Assembly (NCBI GenBank): GCA_032229885.1
Contig: JAVYAJ010000205.1
Coordinates: 1-44,182, forward strand
Length of the DNA: 44,182 nucleotides
From: Anammoximicrobium sp032229885
Lineage (GTDB): Bacteria > Planctomycetota > Planctomycetia > Pirellulales > Pirellulaceae
Reading direction: 5' to 3'
Each line of letters opens with the position of its first letter. Position 1 is the stretch's first letter. The notes beneath the pieces were generated by a model, which saw only the letters and a list, made by a program, of their open reading frames with translations, ran no database searches and was not told where the DNA came from. The position numbers and the translations under genes were made by a program. Below, piece by piece: positions 26,417 through 36,042 of this stretch.

Positions 26417-29410
26417 ATGAATTACCAGCAACTTATCGTCTTGTTGCCCTGCCATAGCCTGGAAGATTTCCCATTGCATCACACGGGCGACGATGCCCAG
26501 GGGCTGCTGGCTGCCTGGACCGCCCTCTGGCATCCCGCGCTAATCGCAGCCTGCGGAAAAATGCCCGGCTGGCAGCGCGCAGACGTCCCGCCGGAAAATG
26601 TAGCGGATAAATTGATTGTCGTCCCTGGGGTGGCCGTGGCGCAACTGCCCGCGGATTATCTCGACCGCGCCCAGTCCGAGGCCGCCTGCCTGGTCAGCTC
26701 GGAACTCGACCGCCAGCGGATCATCGAGGCCGCGTTGTCCCGTCTGGAACCCCCCGCCACGCCCGACGCCGAGACCTGGGCCGGCGATTTTTTGGCCTTG
26801 GGGTACTGCTTTCTTCAAATCGAGCTGCTCGCCCGCAAGCTGCGTTATTCCAGCAACCTGGACGAGATCCACTTTCAGAACCAGGTCGTGGCCGCCGCCG
26901 TCGCCGCGGTGGCCGGCCAGGCCGACGAGGTGGTGGCGCGCCTGGCGGCCTCGTTCGATCTGTTGGCGAGCCAGCGGGACTACTATTATCCGAGCGAAGC
27001 TTTTCTGCTGGATATGACGATGCTCACGCCCGCCACGTTGGACGACAAGTTGCGACGTCAGCTCGACGATCCCGTGGCCTCCAATCTGCTGGTGTCGGGC
27101 GAATTGCTCCACCAGATCGCTCGCGACCAGCCGGATTTGATGCAAGCCCTGCGGCAGGCCGTGCAAGATGGCCGCACCGGCCTGATCGGCGGCGAGTATC
27201 ATCCGCGGCGCAGCGCGCTGGTCTCGGCCGAGACCTTGTTGTCTCAATTCCGCCTGGGGGGCGCCCAATGCCACGCGGTCGTCGGGCGAGCGTTCCAAGC
27301 CTTCGGCCGCCAACGCTTTGGACTGACCCCGATCATGCCCCAGATCCTGACCAAGTTGGGCTTCGACGGAGCGCTGCACGCCACGTTCGAAGCGGGCGAC
27401 GTGCCCGAGGGCTCGCAGGGCAAGGTGCGGTGGGAGGGCTGCGACGGAACGACGATCACGGCGATCGCCCGACCGCCCCTGGACGCCGCGAAACCCCAGA
27501 CCTTTGTGAACTTGGGCGTCAAGCTGGGCGAGTCGCTGGACGCGGACCAGGTCGCGACGATCTGCCTGGCGCATTGGCCGGGAAGTCCCAGCCCGTGGTA
27601 CGAGGATCTGCGACGGATCGTCAAGTACTGCGCGGCGCTGGGCAAGTTCGTGACGATCGAAGAGTATTTTCGCGGCACGGACTATGCAACACACCAGGAT
27701 CGGTTCCGCTACGACCAATATCGGTCGCCCTATTTGAGCCAGGCGGTTGCCCGAGGCGAGCCGGACCCGATTTCTTCCGTCGTGCGCCACTGGCGGCGAC
27801 GCGCCGCCGCCGAGGCTGCCCAGGCGCTCGTGACCCTGACAACCCTGGCCACCGGCAGCGAGGTTCGCCTGGCGGAAGACGATGTTGCGCAAGACCCGTC
27901 GGCTCGAAACGTGTCGGCGCGAGACGTGTCCGAACAAAGCGGGCCGAGGCCCGACAACGCGACGCAAGATAATACCGCACCGAACAGCTCGGCGCACGCC
28001 GCCCGGATCGCGACCGAACCGAGCAGCGCCCGACCAGCGGCCCTGCGCGAACCGGCGGATCTGCTCGACGAAATCGATCTTGTCGACGAGCCGGCCGACG
28101 CGGCGGACTTGGATGCCGCCGTCGCCGCCGCGCGCCAGGCCGCGCTGGCTCGTTTTGCCGCGGCCCTGCCTCGGTCGGACGCAGCCGCCGGCGCGGGATG
28201 TCTGGTGGTCAATCCCCATTCGTTCGTGTGCCGCGCGGGGCTCGAGATCGAGGCGTTGGACGCGCCGCCGACGATCGCCCGGCCCGTTTACGCGGCAACC
28301 GCGGCCGCGGGCAAGACTCAGTTGGTCGTCGACGTGCCGCCGTTGGGATTCGTCTGGGTGGCGGCAGGGTCGCCGGGCGACGCCGCCCGCAAAGCCGGAC
28401 CGACGCTCGTGGAAGATCACCGGTTGCGGAACGAGTTCATCGAAGCGCAGATCGACTCGCAGACGGGCGGGCTGCGCGCGGTCCGCGAGTACAACGGCCG
28501 CCACAACCGCTTGGGCCAGCAACTCGTTTTTCGCGCGGCCTCCGACACGCGCCGCAAAAAGGACACGGCGGACGACGAGCCGCCGACGTCGATCATGGTG
28601 GCCGATTCGGTCCGGGTGACGGTCGCGACCGAGACGCTGGGCGAGATCACGACGCGCGGGCGACTGACGGATCTCCGCGGCCGACCGCTGGCCGCATTTC
28701 AGCAGACGTTTCGGCTGTGGCGCGGTGCCCGCGTCCTGCTGATCGACGTCGAGTTGACGCCCGAACAGCCGTGCACGGGCGATCCGTGGAACAACTACTA
28801 CGGGGTCCGCGTGGCGTGGGCCAACGACACGGCCGAACTGCACCGCGCGGCAAACCTGATGCGACAGCCGGCCAACGCCAGACGCTTCGAGTCGCCGCTG
28901 TTCATCGAAATCGACGACCAGGGCAGCCGGGCGACGATTCTGACCGGAGGCCTGCCGTTTCACCGACGGCATGGTTCCCGAATGCTGGATACCCCGCTGA
29001 TCGTGTCCGGCGAGCGGTGTCGGCACTTTCGCCTGGGGATCGGGATCGACCTGAAAAACCCGCTGCACGAGGCGTTGCACCTGATCTCGCCGCTGCCGAC
29101 CCTGCCGCAGATCGCCTCGGCGCCCACCCCAAGCCCGACCAGTTGGCTGTTCCACGTGGACGCCCGAAACGTGATCGCAACGCACTGGGAACCGATCATC
29201 GAGGCGGCGCGCGCGGTCGGGTTTCGCGCCCGCCTGCTCGAGACCCAAGGGCGCCAGGTCACCGCCAGGCTGCAATGCTTCCGCACGCCAGGCTCGGCGC
29301 GAAAGGTCAACTTTCAGGACGGCTTTCTCGCGGAATGCCCGATCGAAAACGACGCGATCCCGGTGCGGCTGACGGCGTACGAGTGGGCGCAGGTCGAGGC
29401 TCGCTGGTGA
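26417..29410 (+). CDS. Large GH38-like (alpha-mannosidase-fold) protein
   Basis: A 997-residue protein. ATG at 26417 (MNYQQLIVLLPCHSLEDFPL) is chosen over an open frame from 26276, whose first 47 codons are unlike protein. There is no signal peptide, so it is probably cytoplasmic. Residues about 255-320 (GLIGGEYHPRRSALVSAETL, FGRQRFGLTPIMPQILTKLG, FDGALHATF) resemble the N-terminal barrel of GH38/GH57-type hydrolases. Residues about 700-900 (LRNEFIEAQIDSQTGGLRAV, GDPWNNYYGVRVAW) resemble the GH38 C-terminal beta sandwich. The conserved GH38 nucleophile motif was not found, so activity is uncertain. Residues about 480-550 are a polar insertion with short degenerate repeats (ARNVSARDVS). Divergent from the PilMN operon; bioF follows. 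Confidence 0.7.
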   Translation: MNYQQLIVLLPCHSLEDFPLHHTGDDAQGLLAAWTALWHPALIAACGKMPGWQRADVPPENVADKLIVVPGVAVAQLPADYLDRAQSEAACLVSSELDRQRIIEAALSRLEPPATPDAETWAGDFLALGYCFLQIELLARKLRYSSNLDEIHFQNQVVAAAVAAVAGQADEVVARLAASFDLLASQRDYYYPSEAFLLDMTMLTPATLDDKLRRQLDDPVASNLLVSGELLHQIARDQPDLMQALRQAVQDGRTGLIGGEYHPRRSALVSAETLLSQFRLGGAQCHAVVGRAFQAFGRQRFGLTPIMPQILTKLGFDGALHATFEAGDVPEGSQGKVRWEGCDGTTITAIARPPLDAAKPQTFVNLGVKLGESLDADQVATICLAHWPGSPSPWYEDLRRIVKYCAALGKFVTIEEYFRGTDYATHQDRFRYDQYRSPYLSQAVARGEPDPISSVVRHWRRRAAAEAAQALVTLTTLATGSEVRLAEDDVAQDPSARNVSARDVSEQSGPRPDNATQDNTAPNSSAHAARIATEPSSARPAALREPADLLDEIDLVDEPADAADLDAAVAAARQAALARFAAALPRSDAAAGAGCLVVNPHSFVCRAGLEIEALDAPPTIARPVYAATAAAGKTQLVVDVPPLGFVWVAAGSPGDAARKAGPTLVEDHRLRNEFIEAQIDSQTGGLRAVREYNGRHNRLGQQLVFRAASDTRRKKDTADDEPPTSIMVADSVRVTVATETLGEITTRGRLTDLRGRPLAAFQQTFRLWRGARVLLIDVELTPEQPCTGDPWNNYYGVRVAWANDTAELHRAANLMRQPANARRFESPLFIEIDDQGSRATILTGGLPFHRRHGSRMLDTPLIVSGERCRHFRLGIGIDLKNPLHEALHLISPLPTLPQIASAPTPSPTSWLFHVDARNVIATHWEPIIEAARAVGFRARLLETQGRQVTARLQCFRTPGSARKVNFQDGFLAECPIENDAIPVRLTAYEWAQVEARW

Positions 29411-29586
29411 CGTGTGGGCCAACGGCGACGCGGACGCGAGAGACGTGCGGCCGGTCACCGTCCGACAGGATGCGGCGCCGCCGCTGGCGTTGCGGCGGCG
29501 CCATCGACGCGGCCATTGCGGTCGCCCCAACGCAGCGCGGCCGCGGCCCGCCGCCGCGTAGGCCGACCCGCGGTAGAGAACGTGAA

Positions 29587-30753
29587 ATGCCTACGGACCC
29601 GTTGCGCTGGATCGACGATGAACTGGCGGCTCTCGATGCGGCCGGCCTGCGGCGGCATTTGCGTGCGCGGACCGGCCCGCTGGGCGCGGCGCCGATTCGT
29701 TGGCAGGGGCAAACACTGATCAATTTCGGCTCGAACGACTATTTGGGCCTGGCCGCGACGCGCGACGATCTGTCGCAATCGTCCGGCTGGGGCAGCGGCG
29801 CCAGCCCGCTGGTCGCGGGCCGCGGCGAGATGCACGAGGCTTTGGAGCAGGCCCTGGCGCAGTTCGAGGGCACGGCGGCGGCGCTGCTGTTCTCGTCCGG
29901 CTACGCAGCCAACCTGGGCACGGTCGCTGCGCTGGTCGGCAAGGGCGATGTCGTGTTCACCGACGCCAAGAACCACGCCAGCATCATCGACGGCTGTCGC
30001 CTGTCGGGCGCGCGCCTAGAGGCCTATCCTCATGGCGACACCAGCTTTCTGCAGCGCAGGCTGGTTCGCCGCGGTGAATCTCGGCGGCGGCTGATCGTGA
30101 CCGACAGCCTGTTCAGCATGGACGGCGACTTGGCCCCGTTGGCCGAGCTGTCCGAGCTAGCTCAGCGATACGACGCCATGCTGATGGTGGACGAGGCGCA
30201 CGCGACCGGCGTGTTCGGCGAGCGCGGCCGCGGGGTCTGCGAGGCGCTGGGGGTCGAAGGCGTGTCCGTCCGCGTGGGCACCCTGAGCAAAGCGTTGGGA
30301 GGCATGGGCGGGTTCGTCGCCGGATCGGCGGCGCTGGTCGACTGGCTGGCGAACCGGGCGCGCTCGTACGCGTTCTCGACCGCGCTGCCCCAAGCCTGGG
30401 CCGCGGCTGCGCTCGCGGCGCTGGACGTCGTGGCTGGTCAGCCCCAGCGCCGCACGGCGCTGCTGCGGCGCGCCGCCGAGCTGCGCGCGGCGCTCGAGGC
30501 GCAGGGCTGGAACATCGGGCGGTCCCGCAGCCAGATCGTGCCCCTGATCGTCGGCGATCCGCAGCGGACGATGCGCCTGGCCGCCGCGCTGCGCGATCGT
30601 GGGCTGTTCGTCCCGGGCATCCGTCCGCCAACGGTTCCGCGCGGCCAATGCCTGCTGCGGGTGAGCGTCAGCTATCTGCACACCGACGACGATCTGCAAC
30701 GTCTGCGCGACGCGCTGGCCGAGCTGCGCCGCGGCCGGGATGGCGACGCTTGA
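29587..30753 (+). CDS. bioF: 8-amino-7-oxononanoate synthase (BioF-type PLP enzyme)
   Basis: A 388-residue alpha-oxoamine synthase of normal length. BioF condenses pimeloyl-ACP/CoA with L-alanine in biotin synthesis, in the cytoplasm. Hallmarks are NFGSNDYLGLAA, GASPLVAGRGEMHEALEQAL, LLFSSGYAANLG, DAKNHASIIDGCRLSGA, TDSLFSMDGDLAPL, VDEAHATGVFGERGRG, and the PLP lysine in GTLSKALGGMGG (Lys235). The start at 29587 has GAGA upstream. No other bio gene is adjacent; related oxoamine synthases such as 2-amino-3-ketobutyrate CoA ligase share the motifs, so the exact substrate is inferred. A REP-like repeat follows the gene. Confidence 0.88.
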   Translation: MPTDPLRWIDDELAALDAAGLRRHLRARTGPLGAAPIRWQGQTLINFGSNDYLGLAATRDDLSQSSGWGSGASPLVAGRGEMHEALEQALAQFEGTAAALLFSSGYAANLGTVAALVGKGDVVFTDAKNHASIIDGCRLSGARLEAYPHGDTSFLQRRLVRRGESRRRLIVTDSLFSMDGDLAPLAELSELAQRYDAMLMVDEAHATGVFGERGRGVCEALGVEGVSVRVGTLSKALGGMGGFVAGSAALVDWLANRARSYAFSTALPQAWAAAALAALDVVAGQPQRRTALLRRAAELRAALEAQGWNIGRSRSQIVPLIVGDPQRTMRLAAALRDRGLFVPGIRPPTVPRGQCLLRVSVSYLHTDDDLQRLRDALAELRRGRDGDA

Positions 30754-30794
30754 CCGACGGACGATCTTGCCCGCGCGCCCCGCTCGTGGGCCCG

Positions 30795-30870
30795 TCCGGA
30801 GGGCGTTGCCCCAGGCTACGGTGATCGCGGGCCTGCGGCCAAACAGAATCCGCGTCCAAACGGGACTGCC
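30795..30870 (+). repeat. REP-like palindromic repeat, copy E (truncated)
   Basis: Direct copy that has lost its left part: the first hairpin arm is reduced (GGAGGGC) while GCCCCAGG, the linker and a mutated GGCCTGCGGCC-type 11-mer remain. The tail CCGCGTCCAAACGGGACTGCC matches the outer tail of copy C. It lies between convergent bioF and the large minus-strand gene. Confidence 0.65.
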
Positions 30871-30948
30871 AGACGGCGGACGCGACGGGGGAAACGTGAA
30901 ACCATCGTCATCCCGTCCTCGCTGATCCAGGTTCGTAGCACCGTCCGT

Positions 30949-33900
30949 TCAGCGCGGGGCGGACGACGCGGGGCGCGGCCACCGCAGCGGGACGGTGATG
31001 GATTCGGAAAACGGAACCCCGGTCCCCTCGGCATACCGCCACTCGGGCGGCTGCGTGAACACTCGCGTGTTGATCTTCGACGACCATTTCTGGCCGTCGG
31101 GCATCTCGAGCTCGATCCAGATCCGGCCGATCTTGAAATTGTCGCCTCCTCGGTTGTCGATCGTAAACGTGTTCTCGAAATCCAGCTTGGCGATCGCCTC
31201 GGGCGTCAAGGCAACGGATGCCGTCGCCCACACGCCGTCGCCTTCGCCGCCGCCCGCCCCGGACAGCGGTCCGAGCGACACGCCGTTCAACGATCCGTAG
31301 CTGACGTACTGGCCGTGGCACTCCAGCCCGATGCCTTCGTACTGCACGCGGCCGCGCAAGGCCGTCCGTAATTGGACCGCGCTCAGCGATGGGGGCGGGT
31401 GCGGACCGTCAGCGAAAACCAGGCTCACGGGCTCGTCGTGCAGGCTGAGCGTCAGCACGGGCCGCGCCGATTCGACGCGCATCGCCGACCAGCACGCCCA
31501 GTCGCCGGACGAGTTGTCCGCCGGCCCGGCGTCGGTGACCAGTCGCAGCCGCACATCCTGTCCGGCCCAAGGCGCCAGGTCGGCGCTCAACGGCGTCCAG
31601 GCGTGTTCGATCCATTGTCGTTGGGCAACGGTCGTCTCCGATCCGTCGCGGGCCACGACGACGACCTGGAACAGGATCCCGTCGCCCGCGTCGCTGCCGT
31701 CCCGCTTGCCGACCTCGCAGCGGAAAACGGCCGGCGGATCGGTCGGCAGCGACAGCGGCCCGAACTCGGCGTACACATAACCCGTGCCGCGTTTGTATGG
31801 CGGATGCATGAACAGGCCCGGCCTGGAAATCTCGCCGCAGGTCATCTCGCTCCACGACGCCTGCGTGCCGCAGTCGGCCATCCCGGGCGTTTCCTCGCCA
31901 CCGCGGATTCGCTGGGCGGATTTGGCGTATGCCGTCAAGCTGGCCAACACTTGAGTCTGCTCTTCCGACTTCAACCACCAGCGGCGCTGCAACGCCAGCG
32001 GTCCCTGGCGGATTTCCAAGGGCAGCTCTCGAACCGACTCGCGGTCGGGCCGCGAGACGGCGAACCGCAGCGTTCGCGGCTGGCCGGGAACAAGCGCGAC
32101 CTGCTGCGCGTGGCCATCTAGCACGACGCGCGCATCGCCGTCCCGCGCGGCGTGCGAAACGATGCGCAGGTCGAGCCCGTCGTTCAATTCAAGCTGCGTG
32201 TCGGCCAACGGCTGGACCAGAAAATCGATCCAGGCGTCGTCGAACTGCTGCCACAACTGCGTGCCGGGCACGGCGTCTACAGGGGCCTGAAACGGATGAT
32301 CCGCGGCGCCGCGGATCGTCACGGCCTCGCCCGGCACGACCTCGACCCGCTCGCAGGACAAGGTCCGGGCGGGCGGCGCCTGGCGGGTCAGACGATAGCT
32401 GACCGCCCCCTCGACGGGCTCGATGTACACCAAGCCGCGACTGAATCGCGTCGAGGCCCGTCCGAGCTCCGCGCCCGCTTCGTCGAGCGCAATCGCGGTC
32501 GCCGTGTGGCCGTCGAGCGCCACGCCAAACCGCGAGCAGGGCCCGACGGGAATCACTTCGACCGTTTCGGCGGCGTGCCGCAGGACGACCAGCGGACCAT
32601 CGCACGCCAGTTTTGCGAATCGAGCGAATCGGCCGCGCGGATCCGCGTACAGGTAGGCCGGCGATTCGACATAGTCGACTCGCTGGCCGTCGATCAACGC
32701 ACTATAGGCCGTCAGGTCGCCGCGCTGCTCGTCCTGCACGAACCAACCGAATGGCGGCAGTACGGCCTCGGCGGTCGTCCACGTCTGCGTCGGATGACCG
32801 TTGACGACCACGCGCATGCCGTTGTCGTAACGCGTCGCGAACTGCGAACGGGCGTGGGCGCCACGGGCGACGGCCGCCGAGGTGTCCCACAGCCGACCGT
32901 CGGCGTCCGCATAGCGGATCTCGGCGGGCCGCGCCTGGGCGTACCGCGCATGGACCTGCTGGACCGAGAAATAGCTGCGGATCGCGTTCGCCATCCCGCC
33001 CTCCATGACCAAAAAGCCAGTGTGGCCAAACGCCAAGGTTGCGGCCAGAAACTGGTCTAAGCGGGCGGCCTGTTGTTCCGAGTTCGCCCCCAATCCCTGC
33101 CCGCGTCCGAAGAACATCCCGGGATTGCCCATCCCGAAATTGCAGCCCAGCGGGTGCAGCTTGCGCAGGTCGAAATCGACCAGCCACGGGTTTCGATCCA
33201 GCCGTGCGAGCTGGTCCTGGGCATAGTTGCCGTCGGTCAACCCGCAGTAGTACCAGTGATTGTTTCCCTCGCTGTACACCGGCCCGTTCCAGGTCGCCTT
33301 TTGGTGCAGCATGATTTCGCCATAGGCGTAGAACGTCGCGGCGAACGTGCCGGCGCCGGGGACGCGGGCGTCGTAATCGACGTAGCTCCAGGGGCGGACA
33401 GCCGTGTGCACGTCGCAGTAGGCCGTGTCGAGCGCGAACTTTTTCTGGATGATCGGCGCCAGCCGCGCCTCGTACTCGACCGCCCGCGCCGGTTTGGGGT
33501 TGTAACACCGCGCCCAGGCCGTGCGCCATTGGCCGTCCGTCAGGCGGGTGACCATATCTTCGTTCCAGAATTCGTTGACCGGCGCGAAATCGGTATAGTT
33601 GTTGTAGATCCCGTACCGCAGCCCCAAGGCGTGCATCCGGCGAGCATACTCGGCTTGTCCTTCGTCGCCGCCCTTGCCGGGCGCCGCCCGCGTGCGGAAT
33701 GTAAAGCTCTCGCCGCCATCGCGCCAGCCGGTCTCGTGATCCGTCACCAGAACCTTGGTCATGCCGCGCCGGACCACCTGCCGCCACTGGGCGTAATCCC
33801 GCTCGCGGTCACTGGCCCCGTGCGCTCGCCACACCCGCTCGCCGGTCACGTGCATCCAGGGCGACTTGGGATTGGGGATGTTGGGCAGCACCTCTTCGAA

Positions 33901-35346
33901 CCGGGGCGAGATCGTCACGAACAGTCGCTCGAAGCAGTCGTTTCGTCGGCCGTCGGTCTTGGGCAGATATCGCGAGCCGCCGTTGTACGTCGCTCGCGCC
34001 TCGTCGACCGCGTTCTCGAACCACAGCTCCGAGGCGTTCGATCGGGTGTGGTCGACCAGGCCCAGCAGAAACAGCGGCCGTTCGGGCGGCCCCGACACGA
34101 CCACGGCCGGCCGTTTCTCGGCCCCGACCAGGTAGGGGACCGTCACCAATCGCGGCTGGTCAAACCCCGTTGCATGGCCAAAATCGACCTGGCCGATCGC
34201 TCCGCCCAGGCACGCCACATCGACGACCAGCGATTTCTGCCACATCCGAAACGTATAGTCGACCTGTGCGGTCTGCTCGCCCCAGTGGCATTTCCAACGG
34301 CTGACCACCGTCTCGCCCTGCAAGCTGCAGCCGAGCGGCTCGATCCGGTCGGGCAGCGCCGCGCCCGCCCCCGGGCCTGTCGCGAACCGCACGCCTCCGT
34401 CCTCGAGCGGTTTGAATTGCACGGTCCGCCCGTCCGCTGTCCAGGCGCCGGACACGTCGCTCAGTGTTCCGGCATCCGGCGCATAGCGATACTCGAGCCG
34501 CCCATCGTCGCCTTCGTAGACGAAGACGTACGCCTGGTCCCGCTCGGTCACCGAGACCCGAAACGTCTGCGTCAGGTTGTCCGGCAGAATCGTCTCGGCT
34601 CGCGTGGGGAACGGCAACCGTCCCGGCCCGGTGTGCGTGCCGGCGCTTTGGCCCGCAAACAGCTCGACGCCCCGCTGCGGCCGAGGCTCGAACGTCAGCG
34701 GGTCGAGCGTCTCGCGGTACAGGCACAGGTTGTCGAAAAACAGCGTTCGATCCTCGCGGTTGCGCCCGCCGGCCACTTCCAATCCCTCGAATACGGCGCC
34801 CGCGCGCAGCGCGGTCAACTGGTCCGGCGTCAAGCGTCGATGCATCAGCCACCACTCGCGCCAATTCACCGAACCCAGCGGCACGCGAATCGAGTCGCCG
34901 TCGGTCGGGCGAAACAACGCCGCGATGGCCACTTGAGGCGTCGAACGGTCGGGCGCCCAGGCCCAGTTGTTGCCATAGACCCACAGATTCACGCAATCGA
35001 AGTCCGCGGGCACGGGAATCGGTTGCGGCGGCCGCAGCGTCACGCGCGGCTGGGCTCCGTCGGACCGGTAGACCAAGCGGGCGACATGCTCGCCGAACAA
35101 CTGCTGTTCCCGAGTGAGGCTGAACGAGGCGACCGCGTCGCGGACGTCGACGGTCCACGGATCGTCCTGCTCGAAGTCCACCGTCGGCGGCCGCGTGTCC
35201 GTCGTGCGGCCGGCCCAGTCCATCTCGTAAGGACGCTGTCCGACGGACTCGCCGCCGACGCAACACGACGCGGCGTACACGAGCCACGCGGCGCCCAGCC
35301 CGCAGGCACGCGCGAGTCGGCAGACGGAACGAAAGGCGTTGAACAT
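30949..35346 (-). CDS. Very large secreted protein with TIM-barrel hydrolase-like core
   Basis: A 1465-residue protein. The ATG at 35346 is chosen because AGGAG lies seven bases upstream and the product then begins with a signal peptide (MFNAFRSVCRLARACGLGAA, then WLVYAASCCVGG; a weak lipobox-like AASC is possible). The N-terminal 430 residues look beta-rich. The centre has barrel-like strands with candidate acid residues: GLRYGIYNNYTDFAP, ALDTAYCDVHTAVRPW (about 635-650) and GPVYSEGNNHWYYCG (about 683-697). The C-terminal 600 residues are several beta-sandwich modules. It recalls GH101/DUF5696-type glycoside hydrolases, but I could not assign a family. It stands alone, with TATGAT (35414-35409) as a possible -10. 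Confidence 0.75.
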   Translation of the reverse strand: MFNAFRSVCRLARACGLGAAWLVYAASCCVGGESVGQRPYEMDWAGRTTDTRPPTVDFEQDDPWTVDVRDAVASFSLTREQQLFGEHVARLVYRSDGAQPRVTLRPPQPIPVPADFDCVNLWVYGNNWAWAPDRSTPQVAIAALFRPTDGDSIRVPLGSVNWREWWLMHRRLTPDQLTALRAGAVFEGLEVAGGRNREDRTLFFDNLCLYRETLDPLTFEPRPQRGVELFAGQSAGTHTGPGRLPFPTRAETILPDNLTQTFRVSVTERDQAYVFVYEGDDGRLEYRYAPDAGTLSDVSGAWTADGRTVQFKPLEDGGVRFATGPGAGAALPDRIEPLGCSLQGETVVSRWKCHWGEQTAQVDYTFRMWQKSLVVDVACLGGAIGQVDFGHATGFDQPRLVTVPYLVGAEKRPAVVVSGPPERPLFLLGLVDHTRSNASELWFENAVDEARATYNGGSRYLPKTDGRRNDCFERLFVTISPRFEEVLPNIPNPKSPWMHVTGERVWRAHGASDRERDYAQWRQVVRRGMTKVLVTDHETGWRDGGESFTFRTRAAPGKGGDEGQAEYARRMHALGLRYGIYNNYTDFAPVNEFWNEDMVTRLTDGQWRTAWARCYNPKPARAVEYEARLAPIIQKKFALDTAYCDVHTAVRPWSYVDYDARVPGAGTFAATFYAYGEIMLHQKATWNGPVYSEGNNHWYYCGLTDGNYAQDQLARLDRNPWLVDFDLRKLHPLGCNFGMGNPGMFFGRGQGLGANSEQQAARLDQFLAATLAFGHTGFLVMEGGMANAIRSYFSVQQVHARYAQARPAEIRYADADGRLWDTSAAVARGAHARSQFATRYDNGMRVVVNGHPTQTWTTAEAVLPPFGWFVQDEQRGDLTAYSALIDGQRVDYVESPAYLYADPRGRFARFAKLACDGPLVVLRHAAETVEVIPVGPCSRFGVALDGHTATAIALDEAGAELGRASTRFSRGLVYIEPVEGAVSYRLTRQAPPARTLSCERVEVVPGEAVTIRGAADHPFQAPVDAVPGTQLWQQFDDAWIDFLVQPLADTQLELNDGLDLRIVSHAARDGDARVVLDGHAQQVALVPGQPRTLRFAVSRPDRESVRELPLEIRQGPLALQRRWWLKSEEQTQVLASLTAYAKSAQRIRGGEETPGMADCGTQASWSEMTCGEISRPGLFMHPPYKRGTGYVYAEFGPLSLPTDPPAVFRCEVGKRDGSDAGDGILFQVVVVARDGSETTVAQRQWIEHAWTPLSADLAPWAGQDVRLRLVTDAGPADNSSGDWACWSAMRVESARPVLTLSLHDEPVSLVFADGPHPPPSLSAVQLRTALRGRVQYEGIGLECHGQYVSYGSLNGVSLGPLSGAGGGEGDGVWATASVALTPEAIAKLDFENTFTIDNRGGDNFKIGRIWIELEMPDGQKWSSKINTRVFTQPPEWRYAEGTGVPFSESITVPLRWPRPASSAPR

Positions 35347-36042
35347 CGTGCGGCTCCTTGTCATCGCGTGGCGAGCAGGTCGGGCGGTGCGGTCGACTGC
35401 GTCGCCCAATCATAATTTTCGGGCTCTCGCGCTCGCCCGAGCACGGAACTCCCACGGCCCGACAATCGCGGCGACCCCAACCGTTAGTCTTGACGTCACC
35501 CCAGGAGGCTGTCCGAGAACTGGGCTTTACGCGCTGTATGTTGTATAAGCGCGATCGCGAGCAACACAACCTATGGTGGCATTTTTGAATGCTCGGACCG
35601 CCTCCTAGCGCCTCGTCCACGCAGAGTCTGCGGGTTGAAGACTCAATTTCGCGCGGACAATGGGCAACCGCCAGACAAATTTCGCCTCAAACTTTTTGCC
35701 TGGACAACGCGCGCGCATCGGATATTCGCCCTCGAGCGCTTCCGCGATCGATATTTTTCGACACCTAAACGCGGTTCTCCAAGGCTCCGGACGCGGATGA
35801 TTTGGATCGGCGTCAAGCAGCGGACGCGCGACGTGAGGCCGGACAATGTCATCCACGAAAGCAGGCCATTTCGGTCCGCAAAACGAGGAACAGAGAACGA
35901 AAGCCCACCGCGTCGGCTTCGCGTCACAGAAATTCCAGACCCCAAGCTCGGACCATCCCCTGGGCTTGCGCTTCGACTACAATAACCAGCGGTACGATAT
36001 GCGTCTTCATTTCCCACAAACGAGACAACAGCCGACGACGAC
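35347..36042. other. Intergenic region between divergent genes
   Basis: About 700 bases with no supported gene. It contains the inverted-repeat element at 35503-35606 and, further on, the leader of the exbB operon with TACAAT at 35978-35983 as a weak -10 candidate. Short frames here have no recognisable domain. Confidence 0.5.
35503..35606. mobile_element. Short element bounded by 15-bp inverted repeats (MITE-like)
   Basis: AGGAGGCTGTCCGAG (35503-35517) is mirrored by CTCGGACCGCCTCCT (35592-35606), 14 of 15 positions pairing. The 104-bp unit has no gene. The repeat sequence resembles insertion-sequence ends of the AGGCTGTCCGAGAA type, so this may be a miniature element or an IS relic with its transposase deleted. 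No clear target duplication is visible at the borders. Confidence 0.5.

Noticed and set aside
26540..29530. 996-codon open frame on the minus strand across the GH38-like gene
   Set aside because: It is antisense to a frame with recognisable protein motifs, is rich in Arg/Gln/His as expected for a GC-driven shadow, and has no domain.
33073..35415. 780-codon plus-strand open frame inside the 1465-residue gene
   Set aside because: Antisense shadow of a gene with signal peptide, ribosome site and plausible fold; composition is typical of GC-rich shadows.
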